From an uncultured Christensenella sp. (GTDB lineage: Bacteria; Bacillota; Clostridia; Christensenellales; UBA3700), in the NCBI GenBank assembly GCA_910576875.1, contig CAJTKI010000044.1, positions 1,721 to 13,627 of the forward strand: a stretch of 11,907 nucleotides of DNA, in the 5' to 3' direction. The notes under the pieces were generated by a model that worked only from the letters and a program-made list of their open reading frames with translations, made no database searches and was not told the DNA's origin. Numbering within the stretch: the first letter of the stretch is position 1; each line of letters opens with the position of its first letter. Positions 1-6,703 of the stretch are shown here, piece after piece. The position numbers and the translations under genes were made by a program.

Positions 1-2
1 GC

Positions 3-458
3 TGGTATTCGTCCAACGACGGACAGTCGGAGACCAAACGCACGCAGACCGTGTTGATGAGCGCGGACAAAAAGGAATTGATCGCGTACTTCGGCGCGTT
101 CGACGAAAACTGTTACTATAAGACGCAGGACGGACGCAAGTCGCAGATCTTCAAACTGACCGAGGGTAGCGAGAAGTTCTGGGAAGAGATCGAGACGATC
201 CGCGGATATGCGTTTGCGGGCGTTCGCGCGGCGAATATCTATGTTCCGCCGCACGTCAATCGGATCGGCGATTACGCGTTTGCGGGGGCGGACATCGATA
301 CCGTCTATTTCGAAGGCGGCAACTGCACGCTGTCCGACGAGACGTTCAGCGATATGGGAGAAGATTTGATCGTATGCGTGCGCGGCGGCGCGGACGGCAC
401 GATCAAAGAATACGTGCTCCGCAAGGGCATCGCGTTCCAGGGACACACGATATCCTGA
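3..458 (+). CDS. BspA-like leucine-rich-repeat protein, C-terminal part (5' end outside window)
   Basis: The frame is open from base 3, so the gene begins before the window and only about 151 C-terminal residues are visible. They contain repeats of the LRR_5/BspA type: 'IRGYAFAGV...NIYVPPHVNRIGDYAFAGADIDTVYFEGG', that is, alternating 'G-AFAG', 'I-VP-V--IGDYAFA' and 'VYFEGG' units. These are common in secreted or cell-surface proteins of gut Firmicutes and Bacteroidetes, where they form a curved beta-solenoid used in adhesion or protein contact. After the repeats comes a short tail ending 'GIAFQGHTIS', with no sortase motif or membrane helix at the C-terminus, so any anchor would have to be in the missing N-terminal part. 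Internal GTG (51) and ATG (57) codons have no convincing ribosome site and are not starts. The family is fairly sure; the biological role is unknown. Confidence 0.75.
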   Translation, partial: WYSSNDGQSETKRTQTVLMSADKKELIAYFGAFDENCYYKTQDGRKSQIFKLTEGSEKFWEEIETIRGYAFAGVRAANIYVPPHVNRIGDYAFAGADIDTVYFEGGNCTLSDETFSDMGEDLIVCVRGGADGTIKEYVLRKGIAFQGHTIS

Positions 459-476
459 TCAAAGACGACAATCGAA

Positions 477-502
477 AGACGGCATCCGCGAGGGTGCCGT
501 TT
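477..502 (+). terminator. Hairpin terminator after the LRR protein gene
   Basis: The arms 480-487 (CGGCATCC) and 492-499 (GGGTGCCG) pair over eight bases with one G:U, and A-T/G:U pairs continue the stem to 477/502. The loop is GCGA, a GNRA tetraloop. The U-tract is short (TTTG). It lies 19 bases after the stop codon, so it most likely ends the upstream transcript. Confidence 0.7.
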
Positions 503-545
503 GTAATCGGACGGCAAAAAAATTAAAAGGATTCGCATAAGCGGG

Positions 546-574
546 TTGACAATCGGGCAAAATCGGGATACAAT
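546..574 (+). promoter_or_regulatory. Consensus sigma-A promoter for the four-helix membrane protein gene
   Basis: A perfect -35 box TTGACA (546-551) is followed by a 17-base spacer and a -10 box TACAAT (569-574, five of six). The predicted start is near 581, leaving a leader of about 60 bases before the ATG at 642. Confidence 0.85.
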
Positions 575-585
575 ACAAACAAGCA

Positions 586-603
586 GTTTAAGTTTGGTTT
601 AAG
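586..603 (+). repeat. Direct repeat GTTTAAG x2 in the leader
   Basis: GTTTAAG occurs at 586-592 and 597-603, eleven bases apart (about one helical turn), just after the predicted transcription start; AAGCAG flanks both (581-586 and 605-610). It could be a tandem protein-binding site or chance in an A/T-rich leader. Confidence 0.25.
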
Positions 604-641
604 CAAGCAGGCTGTTACGACAAATACGGGAGGATTTCGAA

Positions 642-1217
642 ATGGCAAAGAGAAAGGCAAAGCAAAAGAGCAGCATGCTCGGCTGGGCGATGCTGGCGGT
701 CGTATTGATCGGCGCGGTGTTGCTCGTGGTAGGCGTATTCTTGAACTGGACGCAGGTCAATACGGAGAGCGTGATCGGCAATGCGAAAGGCGGAGAAACG
801 ACGCTTTCGGAATATGCGGAAATGATTCAAAAGGGCAAGGAAGCGGACGATGCGCTCGGCGATCTGGGTAGCTTGGTCGGCGCAAAGCCCGAGTCGGTCA
901 TTGACGGAAAAATGGCGGGCATGGTTGCGTTTGCGTATCTGACGATGATCGCCGGCGCGGTAACGGCGGTGTTGTTCCTGCTCACGCGCGTGCTCAATAT
1001 CGGATTGTTGCGTCTGTTGGCGCGGATCGGCGCTGCGGCGACGCTGGTATGCCTGGTCGTCATGTTGATTTGCACGATCGTGTTTACGTCCGGTTTCGGC
1101 GCTGCGATGGGCGAGTTGGTGAAAGTCACGATGGTGCCCGCGGTCGGTGCATGGTTGGCAATCATCGGCGGCGCGATGGTCGGTGCGGGCGCATTGGTCG
1201 GCGCAAGCCAAAAATAA
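642..1217 (+). CDS. Small four-helix integral membrane protein, function unknown
   Basis: This 191-residue protein starts with a basic stretch (MAKRKAKQK) and has four hydrophobic segments at about residues 11-34, 92-114, 126-149 and 165-187. Between the first and second is a polar loop of about 57 residues. By the positive-inside rule both ends should be cytoplasmic and that loop extracellular, a layout like small tetraspan proteins. The first helix ends in 'GVFLNWTQV'. I do not recognise a named family or catalytic residue. The start is well fixed: GGGAGG (628-633) lies eight bases before the ATG. It is a single-gene unit with its own consensus promoter and a terminator, so it is expressed independently of its neighbours. 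A sensor, transporter accessory or envelope role would be guesses. Confidence refers to the gene being real, not to any function. Confidence 0.8.
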   Translation: MAKRKAKQKSSMLGWAMLAVVLIGAVLLVVGVFLNWTQVNTESVIGNAKGGETTLSEYAEMIQKGKEADDALGDLGSLVGAKPESVIDGKMAGMVAFAYLTMIAGAVTAVLFLLTRVLNIGLLRLLARIGAAATLVCLVVMLICTIVFTSGFGAAMGELVKVTMVPAVGAWLAIIGGAMVGAGALVGASQK

Positions 1218-1236
1218 AGTTCGATCATTCGATGCG

Positions 1237-1266
1237 AACGGCGTTGACGCAAGTCGGCGCCGTTTT
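1237..1266 (+). terminator. Hairpin terminator after the membrane protein gene
   Basis: The arms 1237-1248 and 1253-1264 form a 12-base-pair stem (AACGGCG/CGCCGTT plus two U:G pairs and GAC/GTC) capped by GCAA, a GNRA tetraloop, and followed by TTTT. An outer ATGC/GCAT pairing (1232-1235 with 1267-1270) could lengthen it. It begins 19 bases after the stop codon. Confidence 0.8.
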
Positions 1267-1299
1267 GCATTGCGTTTGTACGCAAATTGCGCGCAGACG

Positions 1300-1329
1300 T
1301 TGTATCGCGGGCGATGTTTGTGATATAGT
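1300..1329 (+). promoter_or_regulatory. Possible second, weaker promoter upstream of the his operon
   Basis: TTGTAT (1300-1305), an 18-base spacer and TATAGT (1324-1329, five of six to TATAAT) resemble a sigma-A promoter. It would give a leader of about 90 bases to hisZ. The downstream promoter at 1374-1402 is better, so this one is tentative. Confidence 0.35.
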
Positions 1330-1370
1330 AAAACATAAGAACGCATCGCGATAAAAAAATTGCGTGCAAA

Positions 1371-1398
1371 TACTTTACTTCTTTATCGTGATAAAGTA
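1371..1398 (+). promoter_or_regulatory. Palindromic operator candidate inside the his promoter
   Basis: CTTTATC (1381-1387), GT, GATAAAG (1390-1396) is a perfect inverted repeat that fills the spacer between the -35 and -10 boxes. A second, overlapping pair is TACTTTA (1371-1377) with TAAAGTA (1392-1398), which covers the -35 box. A repressor bound here would block RNA polymerase. A TrpR-superfamily HisR/YerC-type regulator is a reasonable guess from what is reported for Firmicutes his genes, but I cannot match its motif from memory. Confidence 0.5.
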
Positions 1399-1402
1399 TA
1401 AT
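1374..1402 (+). promoter_or_regulatory. Main promoter of the histidine operon
   Basis: TTTACT (1374-1379, four of six to TTGACA) and a perfect TATAAT (1397-1402) are separated by 17 bases. Transcription would start near 1409, only about 18 bases before the hisZ ATG at 1427. Such a short leader leaves no room for a T-box, a riboswitch or a His-codon leader peptide, so control is more likely at initiation. Confidence 0.75.
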
Positions 1403-1426
1403 GGAGAAAAAATCGGGAGAGTGCGT

Positions 1427-2533
1427 ATGAAAGAGACCACTGCCGCATTGAGCAGCGCGGAACGGATCGCCGCCAAATTGGGCGGACTGTACCGCAGCTA
1501 CGGATACAAGCGGTATGCGATGAGTCGGTTCGAGGAATATTCGCTATACATCGACAATCGGGATTTTTTGGTGGATCGCAATATCATTACGTTCAGCGGA
1601 GCGGACGGTAAATTGCTGGCGTTGCGTCCGGACGTCACGCTGTCCATCGTCAAGAATACGAATGCGGACGTCGAGCACACCGAAAAACTGTATTACAACG
1701 AATCCGTCTATCGGCTCAGTTCCGACAATTTGGGGTACAGCGAAATCCATCAGACGGGCGTCGAGACGATCGGCAACGTGGACGATTGTACGATGGCGGA
1801 GACGGTCGAGTTGATGTTGGAGAGTTTGGCAATGCTGTCGGAGCGCTTTGTGCTCGATCTTTCGCACGGCGGATTTATCGGCGGCATGGTCGAAACGTTG
1901 GGACTGGACGCGCAGGAATTGCCCAAACTGTATGAATTGTTGCGGGCGAAAAATCTGCACGAATTCCGCAAATTCGCGCAGGTCAACGGCGTGGACGAAT
2001 CGCGCGCGGCGAAATTCGAGGCAATGTTGCAATTGCGCGGATCGCTGTCGCAGGCGTTGGATACGGCGGATCGGATTGCGGATAATCCGCGCGCGCGGCA
2101 GGCGATCGAACAGTTGCGCGCGCTCAACGGGGCGTTGTTCGGACATCGCGCATACGACAAGTTGGAGTTGGATTTTTCGATCGTCAACCATTTGGATTAT
2201 TACGACGGCATTCTGTGTAACGGATTCGTGCAAGACGTGCCCAAAGCGGTGCTCGTCGGCGGACGCTACGACAAGTTGTTGACCAAGTTGGGCAAGCGCG
2301 CGCAAGCGATCGGGTTTGCGCTCAATGCGGACGCGCTCGCGCAACAGCCCGCGCGCAAAGTGGATTTCGTGTTGCTGTACGAGCAGGGCAGCGATGTGCG
2401 TCAGGTATTGGCGCAGGCGAGAAAGCTGCGCGAAACGGGCGTCAGCGTGCGGATCGCGCGCGAAATGCCGAATGTCCGTACGAGCGCGGTGTTGCGCTAT
2501 TGCGACGGCGGCGTGCAGGAGGTGCGCATATGA
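1427..2533 (+). CDS. hisZ: HisZ, regulatory subunit of ATP phosphoribosyltransferase
   Basis: HisZ is a catalytically dead relative of histidyl-tRNA synthetase that binds short-form HisG in a hetero-octamer, makes it active, and carries the histidine feedback response. The 368-residue protein shows the class II synthetase core: 'LRPDVT' at residues 66-71 with 'EKLYYNESVYR' after it (motif 2 region), 'QTGVETIG' at 109-116 (HisA-like motif) and 'GGRYDKL' at 278-284 (motif 3 region). About 50 residues after the core ('VDFVLLYEQGSDVRQVLAQARKL...') look like a shortened remnant of the anticodon-binding domain. The next gene is a short-form HisG, which fits HisZ rather than a true tRNA ligase. The ATG at 1427 follows GGGAGAG (1415-1421); an in-frame ATG at 1364 lies upstream of the promoter -10 box and is rejected. 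First gene of the operon; its stop overlaps hisG. Confidence 0.92.
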   Translation: MKETTAALSSAERIAAKLGGLYRSYGYKRYAMSRFEEYSLYIDNRDFLVDRNIITFSGADGKLLALRPDVTLSIVKNTNADVEHTEKLYYNESVYRLSSDNLGYSEIHQTGVETIGNVDDCTMAETVELMLESLAMLSERFVLDLSHGGFIGGMVETLGLDAQELPKLYELLRAKNLHEFRKFAQVNGVDESRAAKFEAMLQLRGSLSQALDTADRIADNPRARQAIEQLRALNGALFGHRAYDKLELDFSIVNHLDYYDGILCNGFVQDVPKAVLVGGRYDKLLTKLGKRAQAIGFALNADALAQQPARKVDFVLLYEQGSDVRQVLAQARKLRETGVSVRIAREMPNVRTSAVLRYCDGGVQEVRI

Positions 2534-3147
2534 TCAGTATCGCGTTGCCCAAAGGCAGACTGGGAGAAAAGGTATATGCGTTGCTCGCGCGCGTCGGGTA
2601 CGCGTGCAGCGAGTTTTCGCCCGAGAATCGCAAACTCGTGTTTTGCGACGAACGCAACGGCGTGCGTTATTTTTGGGTCAAGCCGTCCGACGTCGCGATT
2701 TACGTCGCGTTGGGCGCGGCGGATCTGGGCGTCGTGGGCAAAGACATATTGACCGAATACAATCCCGACGTGTACGAGTTGCTCGATCTGAACATGGGCA
2801 AATGCGACATGGCGGTTGCCGCGCCGAAAGGATTTACGGACGACATGGAGCGCCCGCTGCGCGTGGCGACGAAGTTTACGCATATTGCGCGCGACTATTA
2901 CGAACGTAGCAATCGCGAGATTCAGATCATCAAACTCAACGGTTCGATCGAGTTGGCGCCGATTCTCGGCATGTCCGACGTGATCGTCGATATCGTCGAG
3001 ACGGGGACGACGCTGCGGGAAAACAATCTCGAAGTCGTGACGAAAATCATGCCGATCAGTACGCGTTTGATCGCGAATAAAGTCGCGTATCGATTTGAGA
3101 GCGACCGGATCGATCGACTGACCAAGCGATTGGAGGAAGCGCTATGA
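2530..3147 (+). CDS. hisG: HisG, ATP phosphoribosyltransferase catalytic subunit, short form
   Basis: HisG joins ATP and PRPP to make phosphoribosyl-ATP, the first and feedback-controlled step of histidine synthesis, in the cytoplasm. At 205 residues it is the short form, without the C-terminal histidine-binding domain, and so depends on HisZ encoded just upstream. Visible family motifs are the N-terminal 'ALPKGRL' (residues 5-11), 'GAADLGVVGKD' (62-72) and the PRPP-binding loop 'DIVETGTTLRENNL' (154-167). The ATG overlaps the hisZ stop (ATGA) and follows AGGAGG at 2517-2522 with a seven-base gap, which decides this start over in-frame ATG 2500. Its own stop overlaps hisD in the same way, pointing to translational coupling. 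Confidence 0.96.
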   Translation: MISIALPKGRLGEKVYALLARVGYACSEFSPENRKLVFCDERNGVRYFWVKPSDVAIYVALGAADLGVVGKDILTEYNPDVYELLDLNMGKCDMAVAAPKGFTDDMERPLRVATKFTHIARDYYERSNREIQIIKLNGSIELAPILGMSDVIVDIVETGTTLRENNLEVVTKIMPISTRLIANKVAYRFESDRIDRLTKRLEEAL

Positions 3148-4433
3148 TCGCGGTGTGCAGACTGGAACGCGGAACGCGCGAAGAGATCTTTGCCAACGTC
3201 GCGCCGCGCGACGACGCGCAAGTTACTGCGGCGGTCGCGGAGATATTGGAGCGCGTGCGGACGCAAAAAGACGAAGCGTTGCGCGCGTACACCGAGCGTT
3301 TCGACGGCGCGTGCCCGCAGCAATTGCGCGTGACGGAATCGGAATGGGAAGCAGGCATGTGCGCGGTATCCGAGCCGATGATGCGTACGTTGCGACTGGC
3401 GGCGGACAACATCGAAACGTTCCACCGCAGACAGGCGACGGACGGATTCGAATTTTGCACCGAACAAGGCGTCGTGATGGGGCAGCGCGTGCTGCCGCTT
3501 GCGCGCGTCGGCATCTATGTGCCGGGCGGCACGGCGAATTATCCGTCTACGGTACTGATGAACGCGATTCCGGCGCGGATCGCGGGCGTGCGCGAAATCG
3601 TAATGACGACCCCCGTCAAGGCGGGCGGGAGCGTCAAACCGGAAATTCTCGCGGCGGCGAAAATCGCGGGCGTGACCGAAATCTATAAGGTCGGCGGCGC
3701 GCAGGCGATTGCCGCGCTCGCGTACGGTACGCAGAGCATCGCGCCCGTCGATAAAATAACCGGTCCCGGCAATATCTACGTCGCGACCGCCAAACGTCTC
3801 GTATACGGTACGGTCGACATCGACATGATTGCCGGTCCGAGCGAAATCCTGATCGTGGCGGACGATTCTGCGGATCCGATCGCAGTCGCCGCCGATATGT
3901 TGTCGCAGGCGGAACACGACGTGCGCGCGGCGGCGGCGTTGGTCACGGACAGCGCGGCGCTTGCAGAGCAAGTCGCGCGGGAGTTGGAGAGACAGATTCC
4001 GTTGCTCGATCGCGCGCAGATCGCGCGCAAATCGATCGACGACTACGGCAAGATCTTTTTGACCGAATCTTTGCGGGACGCGTACCGCGTCGCCGATTGG
4101 ATCGCGCCCGAGCACTTGGAACTGTGCGTGCGCGACGCGATGCAGGCGGTCGGTTGCATCCGCAACGCGGGTTCGATTTTTGTCGGACACTATACGCCCG
4201 AACCGCTGGGCGATTATCTTGCAGGTCCCAATCATACGTTGCCGACGGGCGGGACGGCGCGGTTTGCGTCGCCGCTGGGCGTGCAGGATTTTGTCAAGCG
4301 GTCGAGTTATCTGTGCTATACGCCGCAAGCGCTCGCCGCGGTCGGAGAAGACGCGATGCGCTTTGCGATGAGCGAAGGGTTGCAGGCGCACGCCAATGCG
4401 GTGTGCGTGCGTTTGGAGCGGAACGATGAGTAA
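3144..4433 (+). CDS. hisD: HisD, histidinol dehydrogenase
   Basis: HisD is the last enzyme of the pathway: a zinc enzyme that oxidises L-histidinol twice with NAD+ to give L-histidine. The 429-residue length is normal. The sequence shows 'VGIYVPGGTANYPSTVLMNA' (residues 122-141), 'KVGGAQAIAALAYGT' (182-196), 'DKITGPGN' (203-210), 'GPSEILI' (231-237) and the 'QAEHD' segment. By family alignment the zinc ligands should be Gln255, His258, Asp357 (in 'GDYLAGPNH') and His416, and the catalytic pair Glu323-His324 sits in 'APEHLEL'. All are present, so the enzyme should work. The start overlaps the hisG stop (ATGA) and follows GGAGG at 3132-3136. The gene ends in TAA, overlapping hisC by eight bases. 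Confidence 0.97.
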   Translation: MIAVCRLERGTREEIFANVAPRDDAQVTAAVAEILERVRTQKDEALRAYTERFDGACPQQLRVTESEWEAGMCAVSEPMMRTLRLAADNIETFHRRQATDGFEFCTEQGVVMGQRVLPLARVGIYVPGGTANYPSTVLMNAIPARIAGVREIVMTTPVKAGGSVKPEILAAAKIAGVTEIYKVGGAQAIAALAYGTQSIAPVDKITGPGNIYVATAKRLVYGTVDIDMIAGPSEILIVADDSADPIAVAADMLSQAEHDVRAAAALVTDSAALAEQVARELERQIPLLDRAQIARKSIDDYGKIFLTESLRDAYRVADWIAPEHLELCVRDAMQAVGCIRNAGSIFVGHYTPEPLGDYLAGPNHTLPTGGTARFASPLGVQDFVKRSSYLCYTPQALAAVGEDAMRFAMSEGLQAHANAVCVRLERNDE

Positions 4434-5487
4434 ATTTGCCAATGAACGCGTGCGCGATCTGACGCCCTATACGCCGGGCGAGCAGCCCAAAGACGCGCAG
4501 TATATCAAACTCAACACCAACGAGTCGCCCTTCCCGCCGTCCGAGCGCGCGATGCGCGCGATCGATCGTCGGCAGTTGGAAGATTTGCGTCTGTATTCCG
4601 ATCCCGAAGCGACGGAATTGACGCAGGCGATCGCCCGGGCGCTCGACGTGCCGCCGCAATGCGTGCTCGCAACCAACGGGTCGGACGAGACGCTTGCATT
4701 CTGCTTTATGGCGTTTTGCGACGCGCGCGGCGTACGCTTTGCGGACATTACGTACGGATTCTATCCGGTGTACGCGCAGTTGTTCGGGATTCCCGCGACG
4801 CTGTGTCCGGTGGACGAGTCGTTGCGGATCGATCCGCAAGCGTATTGCAACGTCGGTCAGACCGTATTGATCGCCAACCCCAACGCGCAGACCGGCATCG
4901 CGCTGACGCGCGATCAATTGCGCCGCGTGATCGAGACCAATCCCGATCAGGTGGTCGTCGTGGACGAAGCGTATGTGGATTTCGGCGCGCAGAGCTGCGT
5001 GCCGCTCGTGGCGGAATATCCCAATCTGGTCGTCGTGCAGACGCTGTCCAAATCGCGTTCGCTCGCGGGGGGCAGAATCGGGTTTGCGATCGCGCAGCCG
5101 CATTTGATCGAAGATTTGAAGACGGTCAAATATTCGTTCAATCCGTACAATCTCGATCGACTCAACATCGTGCTTGCGGCGCAGGCGATGGCGGATCGGG
5201 AGACGTTTCGGACGCGGTGCGAACAGATTGCGAGCGTGCGCGAGACATTTAAGCGCGCGTTAGACGGACTGGGTATGCAATATACGCCGTCGCAGGCGAA
5301 TTTCGTGCTCGCGAAGCATCCGAAGATCGACGGCGCGACGTTGCAGCGCAAACTCAAAGAACAAGGGATCCTGGTCAGACATTTTACGGATCCGAAAATC
5401 GCGGACTACGTCCGCATCACAATCGGAACGCAAGAGCAGATGCAAAGCTTGACGCAAGCCATCGCTCGAATCACGGAGGCAATATGA
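4426..5487 (+). CDS. hisC: HisC, histidinol-phosphate aminotransferase
   Basis: HisC is a PLP-dependent class II aminotransferase that moves an amino group from glutamate to imidazole-acetol phosphate. The 353-residue protein has 'LNTNESPFPPS' (residues 29-39, substrate region), 'NGSDE' (84-88), Asp180 in 'VDEAYVDF' (binds the pyridine nitrogen), the PLP lysine Lys209 in 'TLSKSRSLAGGRIG', and Arg217. The usual 'NPNNPTG' loop reads 'NPNAQTG' (151-157); the glutamine in place of proline is uncommon but the structure should allow it. The ATG at 4426 lies inside the end of hisD and follows GGAG (4415-4418); an in-frame ATG at 4396 has no good ribosome site. Related aromatic aminotransferases look similar, but the operon context makes HisC the clear call. 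Confidence 0.95.
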   Translation: MSKFANERVRDLTPYTPGEQPKDAQYIKLNTNESPFPPSERAMRAIDRRQLEDLRLYSDPEATELTQAIARALDVPPQCVLATNGSDETLAFCFMAFCDARGVRFADITYGFYPVYAQLFGIPATLCPVDESLRIDPQAYCNVGQTVLIANPNAQTGIALTRDQLRRVIETNPDQVVVVDEAYVDFGAQSCVPLVAEYPNLVVVQTLSKSRSLAGGRIGFAIAQPHLIEDLKTVKYSFNPYNLDRLNIVLAAQAMADRETFRTRCEQIASVRETFKRALDGLGMQYTPSQANFVLAKHPKIDGATLQRKLKEQGILVRHFTDPKIADYVRITIGTQEQMQSLTQAIARITEAI

Positions 5488-6071
5488 GAGAGGCGAATAC
5501 GGAACGCAATACCAAAGAGACGCGCATTCGGCTGAGTCTGTCGCTCGACGGCAGCGGCAAGGCAAACATCGATACCGGATGCGGGTTTCTCGATCACATG
5601 CTCGACCTGTGGAGCAAACACGCGAGATTCGATCTGGATTTGCAATGCGAAGGGGATACGCGCGTGGATTATCACCACACGTGCGAAGACATCGGGATCG
5701 CGCTGGGACAGGCGTTGGCGACGGCGCTTGCGGACAAGACGGGCATCGCGCGCTACGGATCGGCATTGGTGCCGATGGACGAGACGTTGATGCTGTGCGC
5801 GCTCGATCTGAGCGGACGCGCGTGTCTCGTCTACGACGTGACGACGCCGACCGAGAAAGTCGGAGACTTCGATTGCGAGCTGGCGCGGGAGTTTATGCTC
5901 GGATTCGTGCGCAACGCAGCGGTGACGTTGCATTTGCGCATGCTGTCGGGCGAAAACAGTCATCACATTCTCGAAGCGGCGTTTAAGGCGCTCGCGCGGG
6001 CATTGCGCGCGGCGGTGGCGCAGGACGGCGCATGGGCGGGCGAAATCCCGTCCACCAAAGGCGCGCTGTAA
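5484..6071 (+). CDS. hisB: HisB, imidazoleglycerol-phosphate dehydratase
   Basis: This enzyme removes water from imidazole-glycerol phosphate to give imidazole-acetol phosphate, using two manganese ions in a 24-subunit particle. The 195-residue protein is the stand-alone dehydratase; there is no fused histidinol-phosphate phosphatase domain as in the E. coli HisB. Metal-binding signatures are all present: 'GFLDHMLD' (residues 34-41), 'DYHHTCEDIGIALG' (62-75), 'VPMDETL' (96-102), 'GENSHHILEAAFKAL' (156-170) and the terminal 'STKG' (190-193). The start overlaps the hisC stop (ATGA) behind GGAGG at 5475-5479, with a rather short four-base gap. Confidence 0.97.
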   Translation: MREANTERNTKETRIRLSLSLDGSGKANIDTGCGFLDHMLDLWSKHARFDLDLQCEGDTRVDYHHTCEDIGIALGQALATALADKTGIARYGSALVPMDETLMLCALDLSGRACLVYDVTTPTEKVGDFDCELAREFMLGFVRNAAVTLHLRMLSGENSHHILEAAFKALARALRAAVAQDGAWAGEIPSTKGAL

Positions 6072-6079
6072 GGTCGGGT

Positions 6080-6703
6080 ATGATCGGAATCGTAGATTAC
6101 GGGGTAGGCAATCTGTATTCGTTGACGAGTTCTTTGCGCGCGCTGGGACAGGCGTGCGCGGTCAGCGCGGATCGGGACGAGTTGGAACGGTGCGATCGAC
6201 TGATCTTGCCGGGCGTCGGCGCGTTCGGCGACGCGATGGCAAAATTACGCGTCGGCGGAATGGACGCGTTCGTGATCGATCAGGCGCGCCAAGGCAAGCC
6301 GTTGATGGGGATTTGTCTGGGCATGCAGATGCTGTTCGACGAAAGTCGCGAACACGGTCGGCACAAAGGTCTCGGGCTGATCGGCGGCAGCGTCGAGGCG
6401 TTGGCAAACGATTTGCCGAGCGGGTATAAAGTCCCGCACATGGGTTGGAACGCGTTGCGCAAACGGCGGCAAGATCCGTTGACGGACGCGGTTGCGGACG
6501 GCGCGTACGTATATTTCGTCCATTCGTTTTATGCCAAGCACTGCGACGCGGCGTGCATCGCGGATTGCGAATACGGCATTCCCGTGACGGCGGCGGTACG
6601 TCAAAACAACGTGATGGGCACGCAGTTCCATCCCGAAAAGAGCGGCGAAGACGGCTTGCGCATTTTGCAGGCGTTTGCGACGACGCAATGGGGGCGCGTA
6701 TGA
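6080..6703 (+). CDS. hisH: HisH, glutamine amidotransferase subunit of IGP synthase
   Basis: HisH splits glutamine and passes ammonia through a tunnel to HisF. This class I amidotransferase of 207 residues has the nucleophile Cys79 in 'GICLGMQM', His184 and Glu186 in 'QFHPEKS', the N-terminal 'IVDYGVGNL' (residues 4-12), the 'LPGVGAFGDAM' oxyanion region (43-53) and the HisH-typical 'PHMGWN' (119-124). The ATG at 6080 is eight bases after the hisB stop. The best ribosome site, TAAGG (6069-6073), includes the hisB stop codon itself, so its translation probably depends on ribosomes finishing hisB. Its stop overlaps the hisA start. Confidence 0.96.
   Translation: MIGIVDYGVGNLYSLTSSLRALGQACAVSADRDELERCDRLILPGVGAFGDAMAKLRVGGMDAFVIDQARQGKPLMGICLGMQMLFDESREHGRHKGLGLIGGSVEALANDLPSGYKVPHMGWNALRKRRQDPLTDAVADGAYVYFVHSFYAKHCDAACIADCEYGIPVTAAVRQNNVMGTQFHPEKSGEDGLRILQAFATTQWGRV

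Noticed and set aside
1270..1285. Small hairpin TTGCGT-TTGT-ACGCAA after the terminator
   Set aside because: Only six base pairs, no U-tract, and it immediately follows a complete terminator; it is probably chance.
1300..1426. T-box or histidine leader-peptide attenuator before hisZ
   Set aside because: I see no run of His codons, no T-box sequence and no terminator/antiterminator pair, and the best promoter leaves only about 18 leader bases.
2922..4442. Long open frame of about 506 codons on the minus strand, opposite hisG/hisD/hisC
   Set aside because: It is the antisense shadow of real, motif-bearing his genes; its translation is Arg/His-rich and low-complexity, and there is no ribosome site. 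The GC-rich codon use creates many such frames.
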